From Thiothrix lacustris DSM 21227 (lineage in GTDB: Bacteria; Pseudomonadota; Gammaproteobacteria; Thiotrichales; Thiotrichaceae), in NCBI RefSeq assembly GCF_000621325.1, contig NZ_JHYQ01000003.1, positions 156,482-220,481 on the forward strand: a DNA stretch of 64,000 bases, given 5' to 3'. How positions within the stretch are numbered: position 1 is the stretch's first letter; every line of letters starts with the position of its first letter. The notes under the pieces are model-generated. The model worked only from the letters and a program-made list of their open reading frames with translations, had not been told where the DNA came from and made no database searches. Both the position numbers and the translations under genes were made by a program. Shown here in pieces: positions 56,291 through 64,000 of the stretch.

Positions 56291-59200
56291 GCATAGTCTC
56301 CTTCGGTAACAGGTGTATACGTCGCTTTTGCGACCAGACGACGCTGATCATCCACGATGTCGCGCCGCTGCTGAATAGCAAAAGCACTGTATTGATTGCT
56401 GTCGCGCCGAGCAGCATTAGCTGTGTTATTCAGTCCGCGTATTTCTTTCAGCAGCTCATCGAGTTTTGATACCAACGCATCACTATTGCCAGATACCGCA
56501 CCTGCCTGTCGTGATGAGCGCACAATCGAGACCACGTTATCACGCAGGCTGGCAGATTGGCTGGCGCTGAATATCATCTCACTGTTATGGATAACAGCTG
56601 CCTGATCCCCTTGCACGTAATCAGACCCGATAGCATATTGAGGGAGTGCATCCATTTCGCTGACCGCTGGCGCTGTTTTTGTGTAGCCAGCCAGTGCAAC
56701 TGGCACCCCATTCTGCAAAAAGGTGGATAGATCACCGGCCACCCCTGTTCCCGCGCCCATCGCATCGGTTAGCGAAACAATTGCATTGGCGTACTGCATG
56801 GCGCCGACATACGCCTCCTGCCCCGCTATCGTCGTTAGGTCAAGTGACTCAATATACGCCCGAAACTCGTCCTTAGTATCAATTAACGCAGTACCGGCAT
56901 AGCCGATGGATTCGCTCCAGCTTTCCAGCCGTTGGCGTGCTGAGTCAATAATGACTTGGCGGCGCTCTTCGTCGCCGAAGAAGTTTTGCAAGTAGTAGTC
57001 ATTTGCTGCTACGAGGTTTTGCAGGCCGCCCGCTACATCAGCAAGCCCTGCTGTCGCAGCCAAGGATGCCTCTTTGGTATACCCAAGATTCAGGCCGAGT
57101 GTTTGCAGCACAGGAACAACGGCATCGCGCATCGTAAACAAGTCATTAATGCGACTCAAGACCTCTTCAGCACTGCCATTAAAGTTGATCAGACTTTTAA
57201 ACGACTCGTCAAAGCCGCTGGAAATAATGCGCAGCCTGTCGACAAAGAGCTGATCCAAATCCAATCCAGTGTGTGTGTAATTGGCAAGCTCCGCTTTAAT
57301 GCGCTCTACCTCGGCAGTCGGCAGGAATTTTACGAGCGCATCATCCACTTGCGTCATCTGCTTGATGAATGCTTGCAGTTTTGCTTCGCCTTCTGACCCC
57401 AGGTCATGGGTACCGTGTTCTTGGAAGCCAAATGTTCCCAGCTTGCTTTCTGCATAGAGGTTTCTGCCACCACCTGTGCGCCAGCCATCCGTCGGTGTGC
57501 CGCCCGTGAATGCGGCACGCGGGGAATCGTCATCTTCAAACAGTCCGCCCGCAAAGTGACCCGCCAACGCACCAAGCGCCATACCGATAGGGCCTGATGC
57601 GCTCATCGCCATTGCAAGTGCATTTCCAGCAGCACCGCCAATGCCCGCGCCGATTTGCTGTTGTTGCGAACCGCCAAGGATCGCGGATGCCGACATAGCC
57701 AAGCCTGCGGATGTCGCCGCACCACCCCAGCCACCGGCTTGCATAGATGTCATGCTGCTGCTATACGCTTGCTGCAAGCCGCTCCACGGGCTTTCTTGCC
57801 CTGTCATCACACCGGTTAACCCGTCACTGATAGCCTGAGTGATTGGCTCAATCGTGGGGCGTAGCACCAAGTCAGAAAAAGCGGTTTCAAACGTTTGAGC
57901 AAGGCTCTCGGCAAGGTCGCCACCATCCGTGACGGCTGACATCAGGCCATCCAGCAAGCCATTGCCAATCTTGTCAGCGGCGGCGCGAATTTGCTTGGTT
58001 TTTTCCAACAGCTTTTCGGCCTGCCGAATACTGTCTATTTGCGCGTCGTTATAGCCGTCTTGCGCCAGCGCAATACGCTGCCAAGCATCGGCGGACAGCG
58101 ATAATTGCCGCGTTTGCTGTTCGGTGTCGTGGAGGATTTTTGCGGTTTCAGCAACCATCTTGCGCTGCACGAGGTCAGCAATTTGTTCCTGGCTAAGGTT
58201 TTGCTTTTCCAGCTCACGACTGTATTGCGCTGCCATGCCGTTGCGGGCAGTGAAGGCATCCTGCTCCAGCTTGGCCTTTTCAGTGGCATAATTCGCCGCC
58301 TGCTCATCCAGCAGGATAGCATCGGCTAGCGTTTTATTGCCCGACAGTACAATCTGATTGTATTGCAGGGCATTGAGTTGCTGACGGCGATAGGCTTCGC
58401 CAGTGAGGGTGACTTCAGCAGTGTGGTCGGTAGCGGACTTGATCAACTGCTTGGCGGCATTGCCCATCTTGTCGTTGATCAGGCCATGCAGTTGGTCGGC
58501 AGTGACGCGAGCGCCGTCGAAACTACCGGAGTATTCAACTAGGGTGGTTTCGGTTTTGGCGGCAGTGCTTTCGAGTGTTTCCCAGTACGGCACGCTGGCT
58601 GCCACGACCTTTTGCGCGGCTTCGGTGTTGGTGCGGTATAGGTCGGTGTAGGCCGCGACTTTGCGGACGTAGTTCTGGGTTTCTTTGTAGGGTGGCACAC
58701 CATTGTATTTGCCAACCGCACCGGGGCCTGCATTGTATGCAGCAGCAGCTAATGCCTCACTTCCACCGAACTTTGCCAGCATCTGCTTGAGGTATTGCGC
58801 CCCTGCCATGATGTTCTTTTCGGGATCAAAGCGCTCAGCAGGTGTGATACCAAGCCCGCGCCCAGTATCCGGCATGATTTGCATGACACCGCCCGCACCG
58901 ACCGGGCTAACAGCCCGCGCACGTCGATCAGGGTCTTGCAGATAGCCTGTTTCTTGCTGGGCAATCGCCTTGATGAAGGCAGCGCTCACGCCTGATGCTT
59001 GCGATGCCTTTTGAATGAGTGCATCAAAGTCCGAGGTGGTCTTTGCCAGCTTGCCAACGGCTCCCGTCGTCACACCATCACGGGTGGACTCGAAAGTTTT
59101 GGAAGCATTGCTGATGGCTGTGTTGTATTGCTCAGCGGCTTTGATGGCCTTGGATGCGGCGCTTTCAGCCGCACTGAAGTCATCAGCGATAACCAACCCG

Positions 59201-61377
59201 GCATTGCTCAGCTCTAGATTGTACTGATCGACTAGCCCGCCGGTGATGCCAACGGCCTCTTCTGCCAGCTTTTTACGTTCTGCGAGGTAGTTGTTGTATT
59301 GGCCTGCGCCGGTGGCGGCCTTGGCTTCAGCTTCCGTTAGGCCATTTAGGCGTTGCGTGTAGTATTCGGCAGCGAGCTTGCCTTGCTCCAATTCAATGCG
59401 CTGCTTGGTGAGGGATTCAATGACTGACTTTAGGGCATCGCCGTGCTCGTGGGTAACTTCTATCGATTTTTTGTCAGCGGCTGATTTGGCCTTGGTTGCG
59501 CCCGTGCCGTCATCCAGCGCTTTGTTAACGGCCTCTTGGTCGACGCGGTACTTTTTGCCGGACGCGCCCGCGCCGTCAATGCTAGAGCCAAGCTTGGCGA
59601 ACTGGCGCTCGGCCTTGCCCATTTCAATGGTGCGTTCGCGATTGCCTTCCGATTCGACCATCATGGCGTGAGCATTGGCAAGTGCGTGTTGCGCTGACAG
59701 TTTGCTAGTCGTCGCTTGCAATGCCGAGATTTTCGCGGCTGATGCGGATTCGTTGGCGGATGCGCGGATACCATCAGCCATTGCCTTGAATCCGCCCGTA
59801 ACCGCATCTCCAGCGCCTCTTGCTGAACCTGCCATGCTACGCAGACTCGCCTCGGCGCTTGCAGCCTTTGCCGACAGCCCCTCCATCCCTGGGACATCGG
59901 CAACACTAGCCAGCGCACTACTAACCGCTCCAGCCATAGCGGCTAACTTATCAATTACCCAGCCAATAACCTTGCCAGCAATACTGGCGATTGCGCCAAA
60001 GCCTTTGCCTGCAAATTCCACCAATGACACAAAGACATTGCTCGCCACAGACTTCACCAACTCAAAGCCAGCAGAACCCGTGTGTACCCATGACATGCCG
60101 TAATCAATCAACGCCTGAAATGCAGCAACGGCAAATTGCGGAAGGTAGGTAAAACCGATGCGGAATAACTCCACCAGCTCGCCAACGCCTTGCCCAAGTC
60201 CAGAGAGCACCCAGTCAAATGCATCGCCAATCCACGCCCATGCATCGCCCGCAGCCTGAGCCGCCGCCTCTGCTGCCGGGGGCATATTAGCGAACGCCAT
60301 AGACCATGCGTCACCTATCGCCGCGCCTTCATCAACCGCGACAGCAGCCATTTCCGTTAGCGATGTTGTGGTTGCAGCAATTGCCGATGCCGCCGCTTCA
60401 CCAAAGGTATTGAATATTGACGCACCCGCCATGCCCATTGCATTGGATACACCCGATAGCGCGGTTTCCAGCAGCATGAGATTGTGGGCGGCTTCGGTCA
60501 GCACTTCGTTCTGATCGGCGGTGATGATTGCGCCGGACTCGCGCATGATGGCGTCGATTTCACGCAGCTTGGCGGCGTTGTTGTCCAGCAGTGGCAGGAG
60601 TTTGGTTGCGTCGTTACCGAGTGATTCCAGCAAGAACGACTTTTCACCCTGTGACATATCCTTAACTTTGGACATGGCTTCGGCGACTTTGAGGAGCTGC
60701 TGATCAGGGGATAAATTGATTAGCTCTTGCGCGGATAGCGAAAGCTCTTTGAAGACATCGGCGGCTTCGCCACCGCCGGTTGCGGCGAACTCACCGATTT
60801 TCTCCTGAATGTCTTTGAGCACATCGGCAATTTCGACGCCGTATTGCTTGCCCGCATTGCCCCACACTTGCAGGGCTTCACGCGAGACAAACAGGTACTC
60901 GTTCATCTGATTAATTTCGGTATTGAACTTAATCAGGTCGACGGTATTAGCAGCGATGGCATCGACGGTGAATGCCGCTAGCAATGCACCACCGACACCC
61001 TTCAGGACACCCATGAAACCTGTGGCTTGAGCGCCCGCACCATTTAGCTGCTGCTCTAGTTGCTCAATGCGGCTCATCGCATCATCAAGCGCCTGAGTGT
61101 CGGCGCCAACCTCAATATTGTGATCTGCGCCTGCTTCCGCCGATAACTCCCTTAGCAGGCGCAGCGCATCATCAATGCCAGCCGTATTCGCATCGATATT
61201 GAGCATTTGATCAGAGCCAGCGCCAGAGAGCCGCGCCAGTGCATCCAAAGCGCGTTGCACATCGGCATCATTGACATTCAACTTGACAGGGCGAACACTA
61301 GAACCCAAAGCATCCAGTTGATTGCGGGCTTGCGACGTATTGGCTGTGATCTTTAAATTAACCTCAAGATTACTCAT
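56287..61377 (-). CDS. tail tape measure protein with lytic transglycosylase domain
   Basis: At 1696 residues, the largest gene in the module. Long Ala-rich helical regions with hydrophobic stretches (about 125-145 and 370-480) are typical tape measure features. Residues ~780-910 contain an SLT domain: AFIKAIAQQETGYL (catalytic Glu), GGVMQIMPDTGRGLGI and AAAYNAGPGAV. This lets the tail cut peptidoglycan during DNA entry. The C-terminus has a coiled coil and NNTANAARRDSNQ. Length sets tail length, roughly 250 nm by the usual 1.5 Å per residue rule. Confidence 0.9.
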   Translation of the reverse strand: MSNLEVNLKITANTSQARNQLDALGSSVRPVKLNVNDADVQRALDALARLSGAGSDQMLNIDANTAGIDDALRLLRELSAEAGADHNIEVGADTQALDDAMSRIEQLEQQLNGAGAQATGFMGVLKGVGGALLAAFTVDAIAANTVDLIKFNTEINQMNEYLFVSREALQVWGNAGKQYGVEIADVLKDIQEKIGEFAATGGGEAADVFKELSLSAQELINLSPDQQLLKVAEAMSKVKDMSQGEKSFLLESLGNDATKLLPLLDNNAAKLREIDAIMRESGAIITADQNEVLTEAAHNLMLLETALSGVSNAMGMAGASIFNTFGEAAASAIAATTTSLTEMAAVAVDEGAAIGDAWSMAFANMPPAAEAAAQAAGDAWAWIGDAFDWVLSGLGQGVGELVELFRIGFTYLPQFAVAAFQALIDYGMSWVHTGSAGFELVKSVASNVFVSLVEFAGKGFGAIASIAGKVIGWVIDKLAAMAGAVSSALASVADVPGMEGLSAKAASAEASLRSMAGSARGAGDAVTGGFKAMADGIRASANESASAAKISALQATTSKLSAQHALANAHAMMVESEGNRERTIEMGKAERQFAKLGSSIDGAGASGKKYRVDQEAVNKALDDGTGATKAKSAADKKSIEVTHEHGDALKSVIESLTKQRIELEQGKLAAEYYTQRLNGLTEAEAKAATGAGQYNNYLAERKKLAEEAVGITGGLVDQYNLELSNAGLVIADDFSAAESAASKAIKAAEQYNTAISNASKTFESTRDGVTTGAVGKLAKTTSDFDALIQKASQASGVSAAFIKAIAQQETGYLQDPDRRARAVSPVGAGGVMQIMPDTGRGLGITPAERFDPEKNIMAGAQYLKQMLAKFGGSEALAAAAYNAGPGAVGKYNGVPPYKETQNYVRKVAAYTDLYRTNTEAAQKVVAASVPYWETLESTAAKTETTLVEYSGSFDGARVTADQLHGLINDKMGNAAKQLIKSATDHTAEVTLTGEAYRRQQLNALQYNQIVLSGNKTLADAILLDEQAANYATEKAKLEQDAFTARNGMAAQYSRELEKQNLSQEQIADLVQRKMVAETAKILHDTEQQTRQLSLSADAWQRIALAQDGYNDAQIDSIRQAEKLLEKTKQIRAAADKIGNGLLDGLMSAVTDGGDLAESLAQTFETAFSDLVLRPTIEPITQAISDGLTGVMTGQESPWSGLQQAYSSSMTSMQAGGWGGAATSAGLAMSASAILGGSQQQQIGAGIGGAAGNALAMAMSASGPIGMALGALAGHFAGGLFEDDDSPRAAFTGGTPTDGWRTGGGRNLYAESKLGTFGFQEHGTHDLGSEGEAKLQAFIKQMTQVDDALVKFLPTAEVERIKAELANYTHTGLDLDQLFVDRLRIISSGFDESFKSLINFNGSAEEVLSRINDLFTMRDAVVPVLQTLGLNLGYTKEASLAATAGLADVAGGLQNLVAANDYYLQNFFGDEERRQVIIDSARQRLESWSESIGYAGTALIDTKDEFRAYIESLDLTTIAGQEAYVGAMQYANAIVSLTDAMGAGTGVAGDLSTFLQNGVPVALAGYTKTAPAVSEMDALPQYAIGSDYVQGDQAAVIHNSEMIFSASQSASLRDNVVSIVRSSRQAGAVSGNSDALVSKLDELLKEIRGLNNTANAARRDSNQYSAFAIQQRRDIVDDQRRLVAKATYTPVTEGDYA

Positions 61378-61405
61378 GCCGCCTCACTCATTAACTGTTG
61401 CCGGT

Positions 61406-61771
61406 CTAATCATCTGACCCTCTCCAATACTCCAAAGCACCAGCGGCAATTTGCCTGATTTGAGGCCATAGCCACCGCGCCTGACGCTTTCGCCCTGACA
61501 GTTCCAGCCACTTAAATACCGTTGCAGCATTCAAGCGGTACGGCTTGCCACCCATCGGCGGGTAGTCCCACTGATCAGCAATTTCGGTGAATACCACTAG
61601 CGCCTCCCAGTTTTCAGGCCAGACCCAGTAGGCATCAGGCTGCATGGCTGTGGCAGCCTGAATGACCGATTCGGAAATACCGAAAGCCGCAGCGTCATCT
61701 GCCGCGTCATCGCTTATGCCGCCACCGGCTCCGGCGCTTGCCCAGAAAGCACCGGCGCCTCGGCGTTTTTT
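61406..61771 (-). CDS. tail assembly chaperone T part (DUF1799-like), made by -1 frameshift
   Basis: This frame has no good start of its own and is entered from the upstream chaperone gene by slippage at 61765-61771. The product extends chaperone G into KKRRGAGAFWAS, then a domain with YWVWPENWEALVVFTEIADQW and LELSGRKRQAR, like DUF1799. This copies the G/GT arrangement of lambda and many siphophages. Confidence 0.8.
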   Translation of the reverse strand, partial: KKRRGAGAFWASAGAGGGISDDAADDAAAFGISESVIQAATAMQPDAYWVWPENWEALVVFTEIADQWDYPPMGGKPYRLNAATVFKWLELSGRKRQARWLWPQIRQIAAGALEYWRGSDD

Positions 61772-62193
61772 GCTTGCGCCTCCTCCACGACCTTGCCTTC
61801 TGCTAATCGCGCCAGTGATTCTGCCAGCGGGTTGGCGTATTCCACCCATTGCAGCAGTGCATCCAACGCGGCGGGCGACCACTCGACTAGCTTGTCGTTC
61901 GCATCCAGCAAGCCGTCAACGCTATGCAGGTGCTCACGAATGCGGGTTTTGCTTTCCGCTTCAATGTTGCTGAGGGTGATTTCAAATCCAGCAATATCGG
62001 GGGTGTCGCTGGCCAAGCCAGTTTGCGCAACCCGGATGTGGGACAAACTATTTAGGCGCTCTTTCAGTAGGTCTTTGCGGGTCTTGCTATCCGGGCGTTT
62101 CCATACCGCAACAAAGCGGGTGATTTCCACGCCGGTGGCATCCAGCACTTTGACGGTATCTCGAATGGTTGGGGTGGCGGCTTTCAAAAACAT
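61714..62193 (-). CDS. tail assembly chaperone G-like
   Basis: A 159-residue chaperone predicted to bind the tape measure during tail assembly. Begins MFLKAATPTIRDTVKVLDA and ends in an Ala/Glu-rich tail (APVLSGQAPEPVAA). Its codons at the end run GCA-AAA-AAC, a slip site that yields the longer GT form. Follows the tail tube gene by 3 nt. Confidence 0.8.
   Translation of the reverse strand: MFLKAATPTIRDTVKVLDATGVEITRFVAVWKRPDSKTRKDLLKERLNSLSHIRVAQTGLASDTPDIAGFEITLSNIEAESKTRIREHLHSVDGLLDANDKLVEWSPAALDALLQWVEYANPLAESLARLAEGKVVEEAQAKNAEAPVLSGQAPEPVAA
61765..61771 (-). promoter_or_regulatory. A-AAA-AAC slippery site for programmed -1 frameshifting
   Basis: On the minus strand the heptamer AAAAAAC is read as GCA AAA AAC in the G frame. 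Slipping back one base gives the T frame, which is open from there to 61406. The sequence, the frame direction and the position near the end of G are all as known for siphophage chaperones. Confidence 0.85.
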
Positions 62194-62196
62194 GGT

Positions 62197-63195
62197 TTAC
62201 TCCGTGATGATCGACAGTTTTGAGGTTTGGCGCAGGGTCATTTCAATGCCCAATTCGTCACCGATTTCCACCTCCTTATAATCCGTCACTTGCAATGTCG
62301 GGTAACTCAGGATCAGTGCGCGAGCACCATCAACTTGTACTGCCTTAAACTCCAGTGGATATTCCTTGCCGATGTAGTCATCCGGGTTAAACTCGGTGGT
62401 GATATTGGGGTGTTTGAACGTGATCGTGATGTCATTGTCGGTAACGGGGGATGGTTGCGCACGCGAACCGCAGGAGAATGCCGTCCAAGTCGGATTGAGC
62501 CGGAACAGGTTTTTGATTGACAGCTTGGTCATGCACACTTCGATAGCATTAAGCTTAACCAGGCTAATGCTGGCAGGCATTTGGGTTTCAGCAAGACTAC
62601 TTAATGCTGTCGTCGCTGCTGCTGTCAAAGCGGTGGCGTTTTCAACCGCCAGCGCGGAGCCGATGAAGTTAAATCCGAAGCGCGGGATTTTGCCAATTTC
62701 CCAGTCGAGCGAAACACTGCCCCGCGAACCCGCCATCTTTCGGGCGAGGTGCGCAGCGCTGGCGCGTTTGCGGCGGATGTGCGCAGAGCCAGACTTGGCG
62801 GTGGAGGTGTCATCCAGTTCAGTGTATGTCAATCGCGCAGGCACGGCGGGCGGCCCCACCACTGCTGCGGAAAATGTGGCGGGTTTTGCGCCACATGCTT
62901 CAAACAGGGGTGCAAGTGCCAGCAAGCCAACTGTAGCAGAGGTTGGCGCAACCGCAGGCCAAGTGAGTGGCACTTTAAAGGAGGCTTCGCTGTGCTTATC
63001 ACCAATCACTTCTTTACGGACAGCGCCAATGTCACTGCCCCAAACTTCTACCGCGTCTTTTTCAGCAACAACGGGAGTGATAGCTAGGTCCTCGGTCATA
63101 ATGAAGGACGCAGCAGTGGCATTGACCAGTGTGCCCTCGGTGGCTTCCAACAAAAAGAACAGGGCTTTTTGTTTGTGGATAATGGATTCAGCCAT
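62197..63195 (-). CDS. major tail tube protein
   Basis: A 332-residue structural protein from the ATG at 63195 (GGAG upstream). It starts MAESIIHKQKALFFLLEATEG, has VSLDWEIGKIPRFGFNF in the middle, and ends with YPTLQVTDYKEVEIGDELGI, a beta-rich pattern typical of tail tube subunits. Position between the terminator-like gene and chaperone G supports the call. Confidence 0.75.
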   Translation of the reverse strand: MAESIIHKQKALFFLLEATEGTLVNATAASFIMTEDLAITPVVAEKDAVEVWGSDIGAVRKEVIGDKHSEASFKVPLTWPAVAPTSATVGLLALAPLFEACGAKPATFSAAVVGPPAVPARLTYTELDDTSTAKSGSAHIRRKRASAAHLARKMAGSRGSVSLDWEIGKIPRFGFNFIGSALAVENATALTAAATTALSSLAETQMPASISLVKLNAIEVCMTKLSIKNLFRLNPTWTAFSCGSRAQPSPVTDNDITITFKHPNITTEFNPDDYIGKEYPLEFKAVQVDGARALILSYPTLQVTDYKEVEIGDELGIEMTLRQTSKLSIITE

Positions 63196-63206
63196 GGGTG
63201 TATCTC

Positions 63207-63629
63207 CTACATCTGGCACGGGTTGTATTGAGTGATCTGTAGACGACTGGTTTCAAACACCAAGTCGTATTGCCAGACACCATTGTCTTCAGTCACGAAT
63301 TGCTCACTGATAGCCGCAACGGGTTGCCAGTCATCCGGCGTCCAGCCTTGCAGCGTTGCCAGCACCGCATCAATCAGCGGGTACGCACCGGCATGAGTGG
63401 CAAGGTTACGCACCAACAGCGTCACGACAATGCGGGTGGTGCGGGTTTGCACGCCGTTGATCATTGGGCTGTAGCGACTGCTGGGGATAACCACGAGTGC
63501 CGCGCCAACCGGGTCAATCATGCTGTAATCGGCTGGCCTATCAGGATAAGGCTCGACCGATATACCGAGTGACGCACTAGCAAGGTTGCTGATGACAGCA
63601 TCTTCCAGCGCTAGCAGCGGGCTACTCAT
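63207..63629 (-). CDS. tail terminator/completion protein (Gp37-like)
   Basis: A 140-residue protein starting MSSPLLALEDAVISNLA. The core VVIPSSRYSPMINGVQTRTTRIVVTLLVRNL and the following helix resemble Mu Gp37/minor tail U-type proteins that cap the tail. It lies 11 nt upstream of the tail tube gene. The upstream phage gene stops at 63633-63635 but is cut short by in-frame stops just behind. Confidence 0.6.
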   Translation of the reverse strand: MSSPLLALEDAVISNLASASLGISVEPYPDRPADYSMIDPVGAALVVIPSSRYSPMINGVQTRTTRIVVTLLVRNLATHAGAYPLIDAVLATLQGWTPDDWQPVAAISEQFVTEDNGVWQYDLVFETSRLQITQYNPCQM

Positions 63630-63751
63630 CGTTTAGGCGGCTCCACACGCTAGGGGCTGACACAATCACAGCAACGTTATCCGTGCTCGCCGGTGGCGGG
63701 GTTTGAACAGTTCGATTAAAATCTAATTAAATCTACTCTATACTAATCAAT
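63630..63751. other. phage/IS607 junction region
   Basis: The tail gene expected upstream of Gp37 would end at the TAA at 63633-63635, but its frame runs into a stop about 33 nt further. Foreign sequence therefore probably begins within 63640-63700. TTAAAA (63716-63721), 17 nt, TATACT (63739-63744) is a candidate promoter for the recombinase gene. Confidence 0.45.
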
Positions 63752-64000
63752 ATGAATAGATTAGTCCCGATCAGTGAAGCCTCAAAACTCCTTGGTGTGT
63801 CAGTTCCCACCCTGCGCCGCTGGGAAGCGGAAGGTCGGTTAATCCCAGAACACACCTCCGGTAACCACCGCCGTTACGATATGTTGAAACTCAAGCCGGA
63901 GCTATTCCGTGCCACAGAAGATAGCCGTAAGACGCTTGCCTACGCCCGCGTATCCAGCCACGACCAAAAAGACGATTTGGAACGCCAAAAGCAAGTGCTG
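63752..64000 (+). CDS. tnpA: IS607-family serine recombinase TnpA (5' part)
   Basis: The first 83 codons are in the window. Residues 5-50 are a MerR-like helix-turn-helix (ISEASKLLGVSVPTLRRWEAEGRL). The serine recombinase domain then begins with LAYARVSSHDQKDDLERQ, with the catalytic Ser in RVSS. This HTH-then-resolvase order is specific to IS607 TnpA. A TnpB gene may follow outside the window. Confidence 0.9.
   Translation, partial: MNRLVPISEASKLLGVSVPTLRRWEAEGRLIPEHTSGNHRRYDMLKLKPELFRATEDSRKTLAYARVSSHDQKDDLERQKQVL

Larger units (their letters stand above)
52508..63700 (-). mobile_element. siphophage tail module (part of a prophage)
   Basis: Seven genes or gene parts on one strand follow the standard siphophage order: tail terminator-like, tail tube, frameshifted chaperones, tape measure, hub and fibre. 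No integrase, capsid, portal, terminase or lysis gene lies inside the window, so the rest is either to the right or lost. The right side is cut by an IS607-type gene. Confidence 0.85.

Noticed and set aside
61772..61882. Independent start for the DUF1799-like frame
   Set aside because: The upstream part is low-complexity Arg/Gly sequence without RBS, while a perfect slippery site lies inside the overlap.
1..64000. CRISPR arrays, tRNA or rRNA genes
   Set aside because: No regularly spaced repeats of CRISPR type and no tRNA-like TTCGA arms with a matching acceptor were seen.

Overview
The window looks like a chromosomal segment of a sulfur-storing gammaproteobacterium, probably Thiothrix or a close relative (inference). 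The main pointers are a Gly/Asn/Tyr-rich secreted protein of the sulfur-globule type, a complete rnfABCDGE-nth operon, the glyA-nrdR-ribD-ribE-ribBA-ribH-nusB order typical of Gammaproteobacteria, and a full Entner-Doudoroff set. No rRNA, tRNA or CRISPR array was seen.

Layout. 1-3856: the end of a BatD-like gene, then on the minus strand an AT-rich pair (AAA15-type ATPase plus TOPRIM/DUF3226-like protein) that runs with overlapping codons into rep helicase. 3940-5603: a thioredoxin-like gene overlapping ampD, then a secreted META-domain protein. 5684-11342: glyA, nrdR, the riboflavin genes and nusB. 11448-18750: a small ORF, parC, htpX, pyrD behind a hairpin leader, the sulfur-globule-like gene, hpt, an MTIP-type phosphorylase and ygfX. 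18902-24847: recB, a TSUP permease, a lipoprotein and an inositol monophosphatase. 25073-26551: two tandem secreted paralogs and a SlyB-like lipoprotein. 26561-32673: the Rnf operon on the minus strand with nth and a DUF1841 gene. 32840-36088: proA followed by an AAA15 ATPase/PIN-domain pair. 36210-38952: two SH3-domain paralogs and miaB.

39117-52404 is a sugar or polyol region. A porin, fructokinase, zwf, edd and eda form one operon; glgC and xylB follow; then come a solute-binding protein and two permeases of a mannitol/sorbitol-type ABC importer. Together they would import a polyol or ketose, phosphorylate it, and burn it through the Entner-Doudoroff route or store it as glycogen. The promoter and gene of the binding protein were duplicated: a wrecked copy (39117-39586) now lies in front of the porin operon. 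The importer's ATPase and polyol dehydrogenase are missing. Right after the second permease there is a strong ribosome-binding site and an ATG followed at once by a stop, and then foreign DNA begins.

52508-63629 is a siphophage tail module on the minus strand (terminator-like protein, tail tube, frameshifted tail chaperones, tape measure with a transglycosylase domain, hub and fibre-like proteins). It carries a canonical A-AAA-AAC -1 frameshift site in the chaperone gene. At the right edge an IS607-type serine recombinase gene starts and runs out of the window.

The best candidates for an undescribed system are the two AAA15-type ATPase modules with different putative nuclease partners (TOPRIM-like next to rep; PIN next to proA). 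Both are AT-rich compared with their neighbours and resemble two-gene phage-defence architectures.
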